A stretch of 44,361 nucleotides of DNA from Flavonifractor plautii ATCC 29863 (GTDB taxonomy: Bacteria; Bacillota; Clostridia; Oscillospirales; Oscillospiraceae), in the NCBI RefSeq assembly GCF_000239295.1, contig NZ_JH417851.1, positions 33,752 to 78,112 of the forward strand, written 5' to 3'. The translations under genes were made by a program, and so were the position numbers. Shown here piece after piece: positions 22,633 through 30,119 of the stretch; position 1 is the first letter of the stretch; each line of letters opens with the position of its first letter. Below the pieces are notes generated by a model. That model ran no database searches. It was not told the DNA's origin and worked only from the letters and a program-made list of their open reading frames with translations.

Positions 22633-24396
22633 ATGAATAAGAAAAAGTGGATCAAACGCCTGCTGATCACCTTGGCCGTTCTGCTCTGCGGCTTTGCCAT
22701 TTTTGAAATCATCGTCCATGTGCTGATGGACTCTGAGATGAGCAGCCGGGACGATTGGAACATCCAGTTGGGAGAGCGTATGTATACCAGTGAGGAGCGG
22801 GGCGTTTCCCTCTACTCCGCCCCCTGCGAGGCCAGCATTCCCGTCTCCCGGATGGTGCCGGATGAGTATGAGGAGGACGGCTTCACCTACTACGACGAGT
22901 CGGTTCAGCACCGGCTGGGGCAGGAGCTGATGGAACTGGTACAGCAACAGGGGAACGCCGCCATCGACGCGCCGCTGGCCCTCCTAAATCCTTTTGGAAC
23001 CGGGAGCAACGGGCTCCTCCTCGCCTTCCAGACGGACCGGAAAAGCGAAATCCGCTATACCATCCACACCACCAGCGCAGAACTGCCTGACTATACCGCC
23101 ACAGCGCAGGGCTTGGGGGACAAGCAGTTCAGCAGGAAGCACTGCTTCCTGCTGGTGGGTCTCGTCCCGGGCGAGACCCAGGAGGTGACACTGGAGGCCA
23201 TAGGCGAGTGGGGCAAGGTACAGGAGCGCGCCACCTTCACCATTAAGATGCCCCCCTCCAGCTCCGGCTATGACAGCCGGCTTACATACACCGACGGGGA
23301 CAGCGCCGCCGCACTGAGCAACGGCCTCTTCTACGCCACCGGACTGGGCGATTATTACGGCTACACCTTCTTCTTTGATAACTCCGGTGTGCTGCGCTAT
23401 GAGATGGTACTGGAGGGCTTCCACTCCGACCGTTTCCTCTACACCGACATGGGACTCTACACCTGCGTCAGCAGCCGAAAAATCGCGCTGCTGACCCCCA
23501 TTGGTCAGGCTATCCGCATCTATGACCTGGGCCAGTATGAGCTGCACCACGACATCAACTGGGGGCCGGACGGCACCATTCTGGCCCTGGTCAACGACAC
23601 GGAACAAGACACCGTGATGGATGTGGTTGTCGAGTTGGACCCCGAAACCGGCGCTGTTACCGAGCTCGTGGATTTCTCCACGCTGATGGACGGCTATTAC
23701 GGCGCCATGACCCATCACGTTCCCCTCACCGGCTCCTCCTTCTGGCAGGCCGGCGAGGACGACTGGCTCCACCTCAACTCCGTTCAATACAGGCAGGCGG
23801 ACGACAGCATCCTGGTCAGCTCCCGGGAGACCTCCACCATTGTGCAGGTATCCGGTGTCCACAGCACACCAACCCTCACCGCCCTGATCGGCGATCCCGC
23901 CTTCTGGGCGGGGACGGAGTATGAGTCGCTCTCCTATCAGCCCCAAGGGGATTTTGTCCCCCAGTACGGCCAGCATGACGTGGAGCTGGTTGAGGATGAC
24001 AGCCTGCCGGAGGGACAATACCTTCTGCGCATGTACGACAACAACTATTGGAGTCTGAGCACCCGGGACGACTACGAGCCTGAGCTGCCCGACAGTGTTG
24101 GAACCAGCCTCACAGGTGGGTCTGGAATCCACTCCTATGTGACCTATTATCTGGTGGACTCCAACGCCAAAACCTTCTCTCTGGCCAAGCAGTTTCCCGT
24201 CACCTATTCCAGCATCGTTTCAAACGCCCAGTCCTTTGACGGCAATTATGTGGTCAACAGCGGTGTGGCCCATGAATTTGGCGAGTATGACAGCGAAGGC
24301 AACCTGATCCGCGCCTTCTCCTACGACTGTATGATGAATGGCTACCGTGTCATGAAGGGTGACTTTGAGGGCTTTTGGTTCCGGGAGGCGTCATAA
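22633..24396 (+). CDS. Arylsulfate sulfotransferase (ASST)-like protein
   Basis: This 587-residue protein is anchored by an N-terminal membrane segment (about residues 7-30) with the rest outside the cell. It matches the PF05935 arylsulfotransferase family, which moves sulfate from phenyl sulfates to other phenols without PAPS. Landmarks are HHDINWGPDGTILALVND, EDDWLHLNSVQYRQADDSIL, VSSRETSTIVQV and QYGQHDVELVEDD; the His residues in HHDIN, HLNSV and QHDVE match the propeller-facing positions of the family, one serving as the sulfate acceptor. The enzyme is known from gut anaerobes that act on conjugated phenols. The ATG at 22633 lacks a strong ribosome-binding site. Confidence 0.88.
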   Translation: MNKKKWIKRLLITLAVLLCGFAIFEIIVHVLMDSEMSSRDDWNIQLGERMYTSEERGVSLYSAPCEASIPVSRMVPDEYEEDGFTYYDESVQHRLGQELMELVQQQGNAAIDAPLALLNPFGTGSNGLLLAFQTDRKSEIRYTIHTTSAELPDYTATAQGLGDKQFSRKHCFLLVGLVPGETQEVTLEAIGEWGKVQERATFTIKMPPSSSGYDSRLTYTDGDSAAALSNGLFYATGLGDYYGYTFFFDNSGVLRYEMVLEGFHSDRFLYTDMGLYTCVSSRKIALLTPIGQAIRIYDLGQYELHHDINWGPDGTILALVNDTEQDTVMDVVVELDPETGAVTELVDFSTLMDGYYGAMTHHVPLTGSSFWQAGEDDWLHLNSVQYRQADDSILVSSRETSTIVQVSGVHSTPTLTALIGDPAFWAGTEYESLSYQPQGDFVPQYGQHDVELVEDDSLPEGQYLLRMYDNNYWSLSTRDDYEPELPDSVGTSLTGGSGIHSYVTYYLVDSNAKTFSLAKQFPVTYSSIVSNAQSFDGNYVVNSGVAHEFGEYDSEGNLIRAFSYDCMMNGYRVMKGDFEGFWFREAS

Positions 24397-24411
24397 ACAG
24401 GCAACAGACAA

Positions 24412-24451
24412 GGGAGCGCCGCAGATTATTCTGCGGCGCTCCCCGTTTTTT
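24412..24451 (+). terminator. Sulfotransferase terminator overlapping the tepA end
   Basis: Arms GGGAGCGCCGCAG (24412-24424) and CTGCGGCGCTCCC (24431-24443) with loop ATTATT are followed by a T6 run (24446-24451). The stop codon of the convergent ClpP-like gene lies inside the loop, so the right arm is also coding. Confidence 0.9.
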
Positions 24452-25142
24452 GCTCATCCATCATCTGGTGCAGGCAGGCCAGCGCGTCGGACAGGCCGCC
24501 AATTTCGTCAATCAGTCCCAGGCGCACGGCCTCCTCCCCGTAGATCACGCTGCCGACATCCGCGGCCAGCTCCCCGGTCTGGAGCATCAGCCGGGTGAAG
24601 TCCTCCCGTTTTACACGGCTGTTCCGGGTGACAAACTGAATAATCCGCTCCTGGATGCGCGCAAAGTAGTTGAAGGTCTGGGATACCGCGATCACCAGGC
24701 CGTTCAGCCGCACCGGGTGGATGGTCATGGCCGCCGACGGGGCGATAAAGGACCTCTTGGCCGACACCGCCAGAGGCACGCCGATGGAATGCCCGCCCCC
24801 CAGCACCAGGGAGACGGTGGGCTTGGACATGGAGGCGATCAGCTCGGCGATACCCAGGCCCGCCTCGATGTCACCCCCCACGGTGTTGAGCAGCACCAGC
24901 AGGCCGTCCACCTCGTCGCTCTCCTCAATGGCCGCCAGCAGGGGCATGACGTGCTCATATTTGGTGGTCTTGGCCGAGGAGGGCAGAACCTGGTGGCCCT
25001 CGATCTGTCCTACAATGGTCAGGGTGTGGATGGTCCCCCGCTCCGTCCGGATGGTGGAGGAGCCCATATCCACGATCTGCTGCTGGCGCTGGTCGCCGCC
25101 CTCCTCGCTTCCGGTCTCCGCAGTCTGCTTCGTCTCATCCAT
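24426..25142 (-). CDS. TepA-like ClpP-family protein
   Basis: This 238-residue protein belongs to the ClpP/crotonase-fold family, TepA branch (translocation-enhancing, linked to sporulation and secretion in Bacillus). The key parts are LLVLLNTVGGDIEAGLGIAE, VSLVLGGGHSIGVPLAVSAK with the nucleophile Ser of GHSIG, and AAMTIHPVRLNG with the likely catalytic His. The first ~30 residues are polar and acidic. The start at 25140-25142 is preferred to the ATG six bases upstream because the GGGAGGG site then has an eight-base spacing. It lies alone between the sulfotransferase and the second anti-sigma gene. Whether it is an active peptidase is not known. Confidence 0.9.
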   Translation of the reverse strand: MDETKQTAETGSEEGGDQRQQQIVDMGSSTIRTERGTIHTLTIVGQIEGHQVLPSSAKTTKYEHVMPLLAAIEESDEVDGLLVLLNTVGGDIEAGLGIAELIASMSKPTVSLVLGGGHSIGVPLAVSAKRSFIAPSAAMTIHPVRLNGLVIAVSQTFNYFARIQERIIQFVTRNSRVKREDFTRLMLQTGELAADVGSVIYGEEAVRLGLIDEIGGLSDALACLHQMMDEQKTGSAAE

Positions 25143-25220
25143 GCCCATACCCTCCCAAAATGTCGTTTGGATTCAGTATGAGCCGGCGGGGGCAATTTTA
25201 TGCAACCGCCGCAGCGCGCC

Positions 25221-26630
25221 TTACTCCGGAAGCCGGTCCAGCCAGCACCCCGGCCCAGCGGTACCGTCCTGGTTCATCGGCAGATAGCGCTGGCCGATCG
25301 CGATACCTGTTACCTCCCTCGGATCGATGGCTCTCGGGAAATACCATACGATATCCTCACCCCAGCGGTCCTTGTTTCCAGGAGCGTAATAGGTCAGGGT
25401 GTCCTCCTCCGTGAAAAAGACTGTCCTGCGGTCGCAGTTTCCGTTATATGGGATCACCATGGTACTGCCGTCCGTCAAATAGACGGTAAGTGGAAACCCA
25501 TTGCAGGTGGGGTAGTCCGGATCTTCAAATTGGGAGTGTGTCTTCAGGCTGGTAGCCGTCAGGGTGATCTCCCGTATCACCTGCCTGTTCAGCTTCTCCT
25601 CCAGCTCAATCGTGCGCTCCTGCAGCAGCTCCAGCGGGAAGCTCAGAACCCACTCCCCCTCAATAGGCTGCCCCATGGTCAGCTCGCCCCATATGTGGTC
25701 AATGCGGAACTGGCCGAAATGCTCCGCCGTCAGCGTGCGGAACCGGATATCGTAGTACGATATTCCTTCCCGCTGGAATGTGGTGTGGGTCTCACCAATG
25801 GCGCCCACCTCCCACTCCACCTGCGGCATACCCGTCTGCAGGTAGCCGTATTCCCCGCCGACGCCGTCCGCCAGCCGGAGTTGAATGTGAAAGGCCCCGT
25901 CCTGGTCAAACCCCATGGAGGACAGGCTGCACAGCTCCGTGCCCAATTCCGCCGGCGTCTGGCCGGGGACCAGCACTGTTCTGGTTTCCTCCCGTCTCTC
26001 TCCCGATATGTACTTCTCTGTCGCTACGGTCAGGGTATCCAGCCGCTCTCCGGTCAGAAGTTCCCACGGAAGAGGTGCGAAAAATGGCTCCACCGAGGGG
26101 AGAATGCGGGAAAATTCTACTGTATAGACATCCCCCGTCTCCATCTGGCACGGAGCGATATCGTCCAGCGCGAGGGCAAACAGTGCCGTATCGGCTTCCG
26201 CGTCGTAGGCAATACAGGGATCGCGGTAGGATTCCAGGGCAGCACTTTCGTGCAGCCGCTCCCCCGCCAGATCCTCCGCCTCCAGGTATGCAGTGCCCCC
26301 ATTCTTATCCGCCAAAACCCGCACTACCCGCAGCTCGATGCCCTGGTCCGTAGCCGACACCCCCTCTACCTCCTGAGCGTAGGGTTCAAAGCTGCCGAGG
26401 AATTGGACCAGCGTTTCCCGTAGAGAGGGTGAGACCGCGACGGCGGTCACGGCCAGAGCGGCGCAGATAGCCGCCGCCATAAGGCCGGTGCGCAGCGGAC
26501 GGCGGCGGTTTTCTCTCTCCGTCATGCGCCCCGCCGCGGCCAAAATTGCCTCCCGCCGCTCCATACTCAGGTGAAGCTCCGAGAGCGCCGTCTCCAGCTC
26601 GGCGTGCATGCTCTGCTTATTCCTGCTCAT
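25221..26630 (-). CDS. DUF4179-like membrane anti-sigma protein
   Basis: This 469-residue protein has the same layout as the one at 1.9-3.1 kb. A charged cytoplasmic N-terminus (ELETALSELHLSMERREAIL) comes first, then one membrane segment near residues 48-67 (TGLMAAAICAALAVTAVAV), then a large outer domain starting SPSLRETLVQFLGSFEPYAQ. The start overlaps the sigma gene by 14 bp, as expected for a sigma/anti-sigma pair. It appears intact although its partner sigma gene carries a stop codon. The two anti-sigma proteins share little sequence outside the N-terminal layout. The signal is unknown. Confidence 0.7.
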   Translation of the reverse strand: MSRNKQSMHAELETALSELHLSMERREAILAAAGRMTERENRRRPLRTGLMAAAICAALAVTAVAVSPSLRETLVQFLGSFEPYAQEVEGVSATDQGIELRVVRVLADKNGGTAYLEAEDLAGERLHESAALESYRDPCIAYDAEADTALFALALDDIAPCQMETGDVYTVEFSRILPSVEPFFAPLPWELLTGERLDTLTVATEKYISGERREETRTVLVPGQTPAELGTELCSLSSMGFDQDGAFHIQLRLADGVGGEYGYLQTGMPQVEWEVGAIGETHTTFQREGISYYDIRFRTLTAEHFGQFRIDHIWGELTMGQPIEGEWVLSFPLELLQERTIELEEKLNRQVIREITLTATSLKTHSQFEDPDYPTCNGFPLTVYLTDGSTMVIPYNGNCDRRTVFFTEEDTLTYYAPGNKDRWGEDIVWYFPRAIDPREVTGIAIGQRYLPMNQDGTAGPGCWLDRLPE

Positions 26631-27132
26631 AGTACCACCCCTTCAGACGTTCCCTCAGCAGTCCCCGGGCCCGTGAGAGCCGTACCGTCACGGTGGAGAC
26701 CGGAACATGCAGCCGCTGGGCGATCTCCCAGGCCCTCCACTCCTGGTAATAGTAAAGGATGATCACTTCCCGGTATTTTGGCGGGAGGGCCTGTATGGCC
26801 CGTACCAGGGTGTCGTCCGGCGGTTCCGGTCCCTCCATGCGCAGGCTGTCCAGGCTCTCCTGCGGTGCCCGCAGAAGCCTCCACGGGCTCCTGAGCTGGC
26901 GCTTACACACATTGATAGCGATACGCACCAGCCACGTCTCCACGGCACAGTCTCCTCAAAACCCCGGCCAAGCCCTCAGCGCACGAAGGAAGGTGTCCTG
27001 CACCGCGTCCTCCGCTTGGCTCCGGTCTCCCAGATAGAGCGTGCACAGCCGCAGGAGGTGGTCGCCGTGTTCCTCCAACAGGCCGGCCAGATCCATGGAT
27101 TCCCTGCGCACCGAGGTCAAAGGCTTTTCCAT
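26617..27132 (-). pseudogene. ECF sigma factor gene interrupted by an in-frame TGA
   Basis: Read in one frame, this is a complete ECF sigma gene of about 171 codons with a TGA at codon 59 (26956-26958). Codons 1-58 encode region 2.1-2.2 (LLRLCTLYLGDRSQAEDAVQ, DTFLRALRAWPGF). After the stop, GDCAVETWLVRIAINVCKRQ continues region 2.3-2.4 and LPPKYREVIILYYYQEWRAW begins region 4. Relatives have Arg at the stop position, so a CGA/AGA-to-TGA change fits. Directly after the stop, GAGGAG is followed eight bases on by GTG (26941-26943), which could restart translation as a 108-residue fragment. A sequencing error is possible. No sign of TGA recoding was seen elsewhere in the window. Confidence 0.8.
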
Positions 27133-27159
27133 ATCCCCGCCCCCCTTCTTCTTTCCTGT

Positions 27160-27191
27160 CTATTAGACCATGTTCCTCCCTCCTTTGCTAC
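27160..27191 (-). promoter_or_regulatory. Candidate ECF promoter before the broken sigma gene
   Basis: Reading leftward, GTAGCAAA (27184-27191) is followed by GGTCTAATAG (27160-27169), about 30 bp before the gene. The pair resembles the GTAAC / CGTCTA pattern of several ECF groups and differs from the motif in front of the first sigma gene. Confidence 0.4.
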
Positions 27192-27202
27192 AAAAACTTT
27201 TC

Positions 27203-27556
27203 CTACTCTTCATCCGTACTAGAACCGGACGGCAACAGGCTGGCATGCAGGATTGCGAGCAGTTGCGCCGTACACGGCTTTTGGGGGAGTTCCCGGCGGG
27301 CCAGCTCCTCCAAAAGCGGCCGGTTTGAATTCCAAATCACACGGCCCACAGTGCGGATATTCCGTTCCACTGCCTTCCAGTTCGTTCCGTATTGCTTTGC
27401 TACGTCCGGGTAGAGCCATTTTGTCACCAGCAGCAGACGTTCCGGCTCCTCTGCACAGAGCTGGAGCGCCCGTACCAGATAAGAAAAGCCGGTATAGTTG
27501 GCCGTTGCGCCCAGCCGATGCAGCAGATGATATGCGTCCTCCGAATGAATTTTCAT
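27203..27556 (-). CDS. Stand-alone Spo0A C-terminal (DNA-binding) domain protein
   Basis: All of this 117-residue protein aligns by eye with the DNA-binding effector domain of Spo0A. HLLHRLGATANYTGFSYLVR corresponds to the start of that domain; KWLYPDVAKQYGTNWKAVER and NIRTVGRVIWNSNR correspond to the LYPxIAxxY...VERAIRHAIE...W recognition region. There is no receiver domain, so it cannot be phosphorylated like Spo0A. It sits 15 bp downstream of a small XRE gene, probably in one operon, and just upstream of the broken ECF sigma gene. It may compete at 0A boxes or have its own sites; no function is established. Confidence 0.82.
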   Translation of the reverse strand: MKIHSEDAYHLLHRLGATANYTGFSYLVRALQLCAEEPERLLLVTKWLYPDVAKQYGTNWKAVERNIRTVGRVIWNSNRPLLEELARRELPQKPCTAQLLAILHASLLPSGSSTDEE

Positions 27557-27571
27557 ACTGTCCCTCCCCCA

Positions 27572-27847
27572 TCAGGCGTGTGGCGATGCCTCTCCATCGC
27601 AGAGCGCCCGCGATTCTTCCCGAGATTTCTGTCCTCCTTCGGAGAGCTGCAGAAGTGTGGAGAGCTCCAATCCCAGTATGGCCGCCACCCGGTCCAGGGC
27701 GCGAAGCGTCAGGTTCGCACGGCCGCGCTCAATCCTGCGCAGATAAATCACGCTCATCTCCGCCTCCAACGCCAACTTTTCCTGTGTCAGCCCCTTTCTC
27801 TCACGCAGTACAACAATGATTCTACCGATTTCTACAAAGTTCAACAT
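27572..27847 (-). CDS. Small XRE-family regulator
   Basis: This 91-residue protein is essentially one Cro/CI-type helix-turn-helix domain: IGRIIVVLRERKGLTQEKLA, then LEAEMSVIYLRRIERGRANL and LRALDRVAAILGLELSTLLQ. The hydrophilic tail may be unstructured. The ATG at 27845-27847 follows GGAGGG. Two direct AATCTGGT repeats lie upstream and overlap its probable -10, so it is probably autoregulated. The Spo0A-domain gene follows after 15 bp. Confidence 0.85.
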   Translation of the reverse strand: MLNFVEIGRIIVVLRERKGLTQEKLALEAEMSVIYLRRIERGRANLTLRALDRVAAILGLELSTLLQLSEGGQKSREESRALCDGEASPHA

Positions 27848-27882
27848 AAAATCCCTCCTGTTTCCATAGCATAGGAGAGATC

Positions 27883-27903
27883 ACCAGATTTAACCAGATT
27901 ATA
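27883..27903 (-). promoter_or_regulatory. Direct repeats AATCTGGT at the XRE promoter
   Basis: On the minus strand AATCTGGT occurs at 27893-27900 and 27883-27890, one helical turn (10 bp) apart, overlapping TATAAT (27898-27903). No good -35 was found. The layout suggests repression by a dimeric HTH protein. Confidence 0.5.
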
Positions 27904-27948
27904 TAGTATCGGTTTCTCCTTTTTTAGTTTTAACTTTCTTTTTGCCGT

Positions 27949-27990
27949 AAAGCAAGCGCACCTGCGGTCATCCCGCAGGTGCGCTTGCTT
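27949..27990 (-). terminator. Hairpin after the M18 aminopeptidase gene
   Basis: Arms GCAAGCGCACCTGCGG (27952-27967) and CCGCAGGTGCGCTTGC (27973-27988) with a 5-nt loop are followed leftward by TTTACGG. The U-tract is short but the stem is 16 perfect pairs; it ends the long operon that began with the ABC-F gene. Confidence 0.75.
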
Positions 27991-28001
27991 CCTATGCAAA
28001 T

Positions 28002-29408
28002 TTACTTCTCGTAGAACGCCTTGATTCCCTTGTAGGTCATATAGCAGTCCAGCTTACCCACTGTCTCGAAGGGGGCGTGCATGCTCAGCACGGGCACACC
28101 CGCGTCGATGGTGTCGATGTCGCGCTCGGCCATATAGCAGGCCACGGTGCCGCCGCCGCCGGCGTCCACCTTGCCCAGCTCAGCCATCTGCCACACCACG
28201 CCGGCCTCGTCCAGCACCCTGCGGATATAGGCCACCACCTCGGCAGAGGCGTCGGAGGCGCCCGACTTACCGCGGGAACCGGTGTACTTGCACAGGCCGA
28301 TGCCGTAGTTCACCCGGGCGCTGTTGCGCTTCTCATAGACCTCGGCGAAGTTGGGGTCGTAGGCCGCGGTCACGTCGGTGGACAGGCAGAAGGACTTCTC
28401 GTAGCAGGCCTTCAGCGGCACCCGCTGGGCGTCGCACAGGTCGCTGACAAAGGTATCAAAGGCTGCGGATTTCATGCCGCTGACGCCGGCCGAGCCGATC
28501 TCCTCCTTGTCCGCCAGCATACAGACGGCGGTCTTGCCGGGGGTGCCCAGGGCCAGAAGGGCCGCCAGACAGGCAAAGCCGCACACCCGGTCGTCGTGGC
28601 CGTAGGCACCGATCAGGGAGCGGTCGAAGCCGATGTCGGCAGCCTTGAAAGCGGGCACCACCTCCAGCTCGGCGGAGATGAAATCCTCCTCCACGATGTG
28701 GTACTTCTGGTTCAGATAGTCCATGATGGCCAGCTTCACCCGGTCGGAGCCCTCGTCGTCCTTAAAGGGGCGGCTGCCGATGAGCAGGTTCAGGCTTTCG
28801 CCGGGGATGGCCTCGCCCAGGGGCTTCTTGGACTGCTCCACGCCCAGGTGGGGCAGCAAATCGTCAATGGTGAACTGGGGGTCCTCCGGCGCGCCGCCGA
28901 TGGACACGGCCACGGTGGAGCCGTCCTTCAGGGCCACCACGCCGCGGAGCTCCAGGGGGATGGTCACCCACTGGTACTTGCGGATACCGCCGTAATAGTG
29001 GGTCTTGAAAAAGGCCAGCTCCGCGTCCTCATAGAGAGGGTTGGGCTTGAGATCCAGCCGGGGGGAGTCGATATGGGCCGCGCCGATGTTGACGCCCTCG
29101 CTGAGGGGCCTGGTGCCCACCACGGCCAGCATCAGGGCCTTGCCCCGGTTGATCCGGTACAGCTTGTCGCCAGGATTGACCGCCATGCCGCGGGTGAAGG
29201 GTTTAAAGCCCTTGGCCTCCGCCAGGCGCACCGCCTCGGTCACGCACTCCCGCTCCGTCTTGCCTGCGTCCAAAAACTTCTTGTAGTCCTCACAATAGGA
29301 CTTCATATCCGCCTCATCCTGGGCGCTCAGGCGGTCGTAGCCGTTTTTCGGCTGGTAGAGCAGCGCCTCGCGCCGCAACTCTCCCGCTGTCTTCTGCTTT
29401 TCTTCCAT
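28002..29408 (-). CDS. M18-family aminopeptidase
   Basis: This 468-residue cytosolic metallo-aminopeptidase of family M18 removes N-terminal residues from peptides, often acidic ones. Metal-site and active-site motifs are visible: NIGAAHIDSPRLDLKPNPLY (His and Asp), GAYGHDDRVCGFACLAAL, MLADKEEIGSAGVSGMKSAA (catalytic Glu pair) and PVLSMHAPFETVGKLD near the end with the last metal His. The ATG at 29406-29408 has GAGGAGG upstream. It starts 17 bp after coaE ends and is probably the last gene of the operon. Confidence 0.94.
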   Translation of the reverse strand: MEEKQKTAGELRREALLYQPKNGYDRLSAQDEADMKSYCEDYKKFLDAGKTERECVTEAVRLAEAKGFKPFTRGMAVNPGDKLYRINRGKALMLAVVGTRPLSEGVNIGAAHIDSPRLDLKPNPLYEDAELAFFKTHYYGGIRKYQWVTIPLELRGVVALKDGSTVAVSIGGAPEDPQFTIDDLLPHLGVEQSKKPLGEAIPGESLNLLIGSRPFKDDEGSDRVKLAIMDYLNQKYHIVEEDFISAELEVVPAFKAADIGFDRSLIGAYGHDDRVCGFACLAALLALGTPGKTAVCMLADKEEIGSAGVSGMKSAAFDTFVSDLCDAQRVPLKACYEKSFCLSTDVTAAYDPNFAEVYEKRNSARVNYGIGLCKYTGSRGKSGASDASAEVVAYIRRVLDEAGVVWQMAELGKVDAGGGGTVACYMAERDIDTIDAGVPVLSMHAPFETVGKLDCYMTYKGIKAFYEK

Positions 29409-29425
29409 GTGGTTTCCTCCTCAAT

Positions 29426-30034
29426 CTATTTCATATTGCATAGTATCTGCTCAAACAGTTGTTTCGCCCTGGCCTGGAAGGCCTCCGGCGTGTCATCCGC
29501 CCGGTTTTCCAGGAGATAATCGCAGTGGGTGCGGAAAAAGCCGTCCCCCTGCTGGGCCTCCACCCGCTTCCGGGCGTAGTCCTCCGAAATCCCCTCCCGA
29601 GCCATGATCCGCCGGATGCGCAGTTCCCTGGGGGCCAGTATGCCCACTATCGCGCCACAGGTCTCCCCCAGGCCGCTCTCAATGAGGGCGATGGCGTCGA
29701 TGGCCACGGCGCTCCGCCCCTGCTCCTCCGCCCCGGCGGCCTGCCGGTCGATCTCGGCCAGGATGAAGCGGTGGGTGATGGCGTTCAGCTCGGCCAGGGC
29801 CGCCGGATCGCCGAATACCACCCCGCCCAGGGCCTTGCGGTTGACACGGCCCTCCCCGTCCAGAATGGAAGGGCCAAACCGGGCGGTCAGCTCCGCCCGC
29901 AGGGTGGCGCTGGACTCCAGCAGGGCGTGGTACACCGCATCCGCGTCGATGATATGGGCGTCCAGCTCCGCCAGGGCCTGGAGCGCGGTGGTCTTCCCCG
30001 CCCCGGTGGGGCCGGTGATGCCGATGCGTTTCAT
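29426..30034 (-). CDS. coaE: Dephospho-CoA kinase
   Basis: CoaE performs the last step of coenzyme A synthesis, phosphorylating the ribose 3'-hydroxyl of dephospho-CoA with ATP. The 202-residue protein starts MKRIGITGPTGAGKTTALQA with the P-loop. AHIIDADAVYHALLE carries the DAD substrate motif, and the CoA-domain lid is around RELRIRRIMAREGISEDYAR. The start and length fit the family. It lies between sua5 and the M18 gene in the same orientation. Confidence 0.94.
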   Translation of the reverse strand: MKRIGITGPTGAGKTTALQALAELDAHIIDADAVYHALLESSATLRAELTARFGPSILDGEGRVNRKALGGVVFGDPAALAELNAITHRFILAEIDRQAAGAEEQGRSAVAIDAIALIESGLGETCGAIVGILAPRELRIRRIMAREGISEDYARKRVEAQQGDGFFRTHCDYLLENRADDTPEAFQARAKQLFEQILCNMK

Positions 30035-30119
30035 GGATGGCTTCGCCTCCGTGGTTCAGTATAGCATATCTCGTTCCGGGTTTGTTATGTATTTGTAAAT
30101 TTCCACCGCAGGAGAGGCT

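Noticed and set aside
21708-24396. A prophage or mobile element around the S24-type repressor
   Set aside because: No integrase, excisionase, terminase, transposase or att-like repeats are present, and flanking genes are unrelated single units.
26956-26958. TGA in the sigma gene read as selenocysteine or tryptophan
   Set aside because: Other genes here (tepA neighbours, hprK region, sodC) end normally at stops including TGA, no SECIS-like hairpin was seen, and relatives have Arg at this site.
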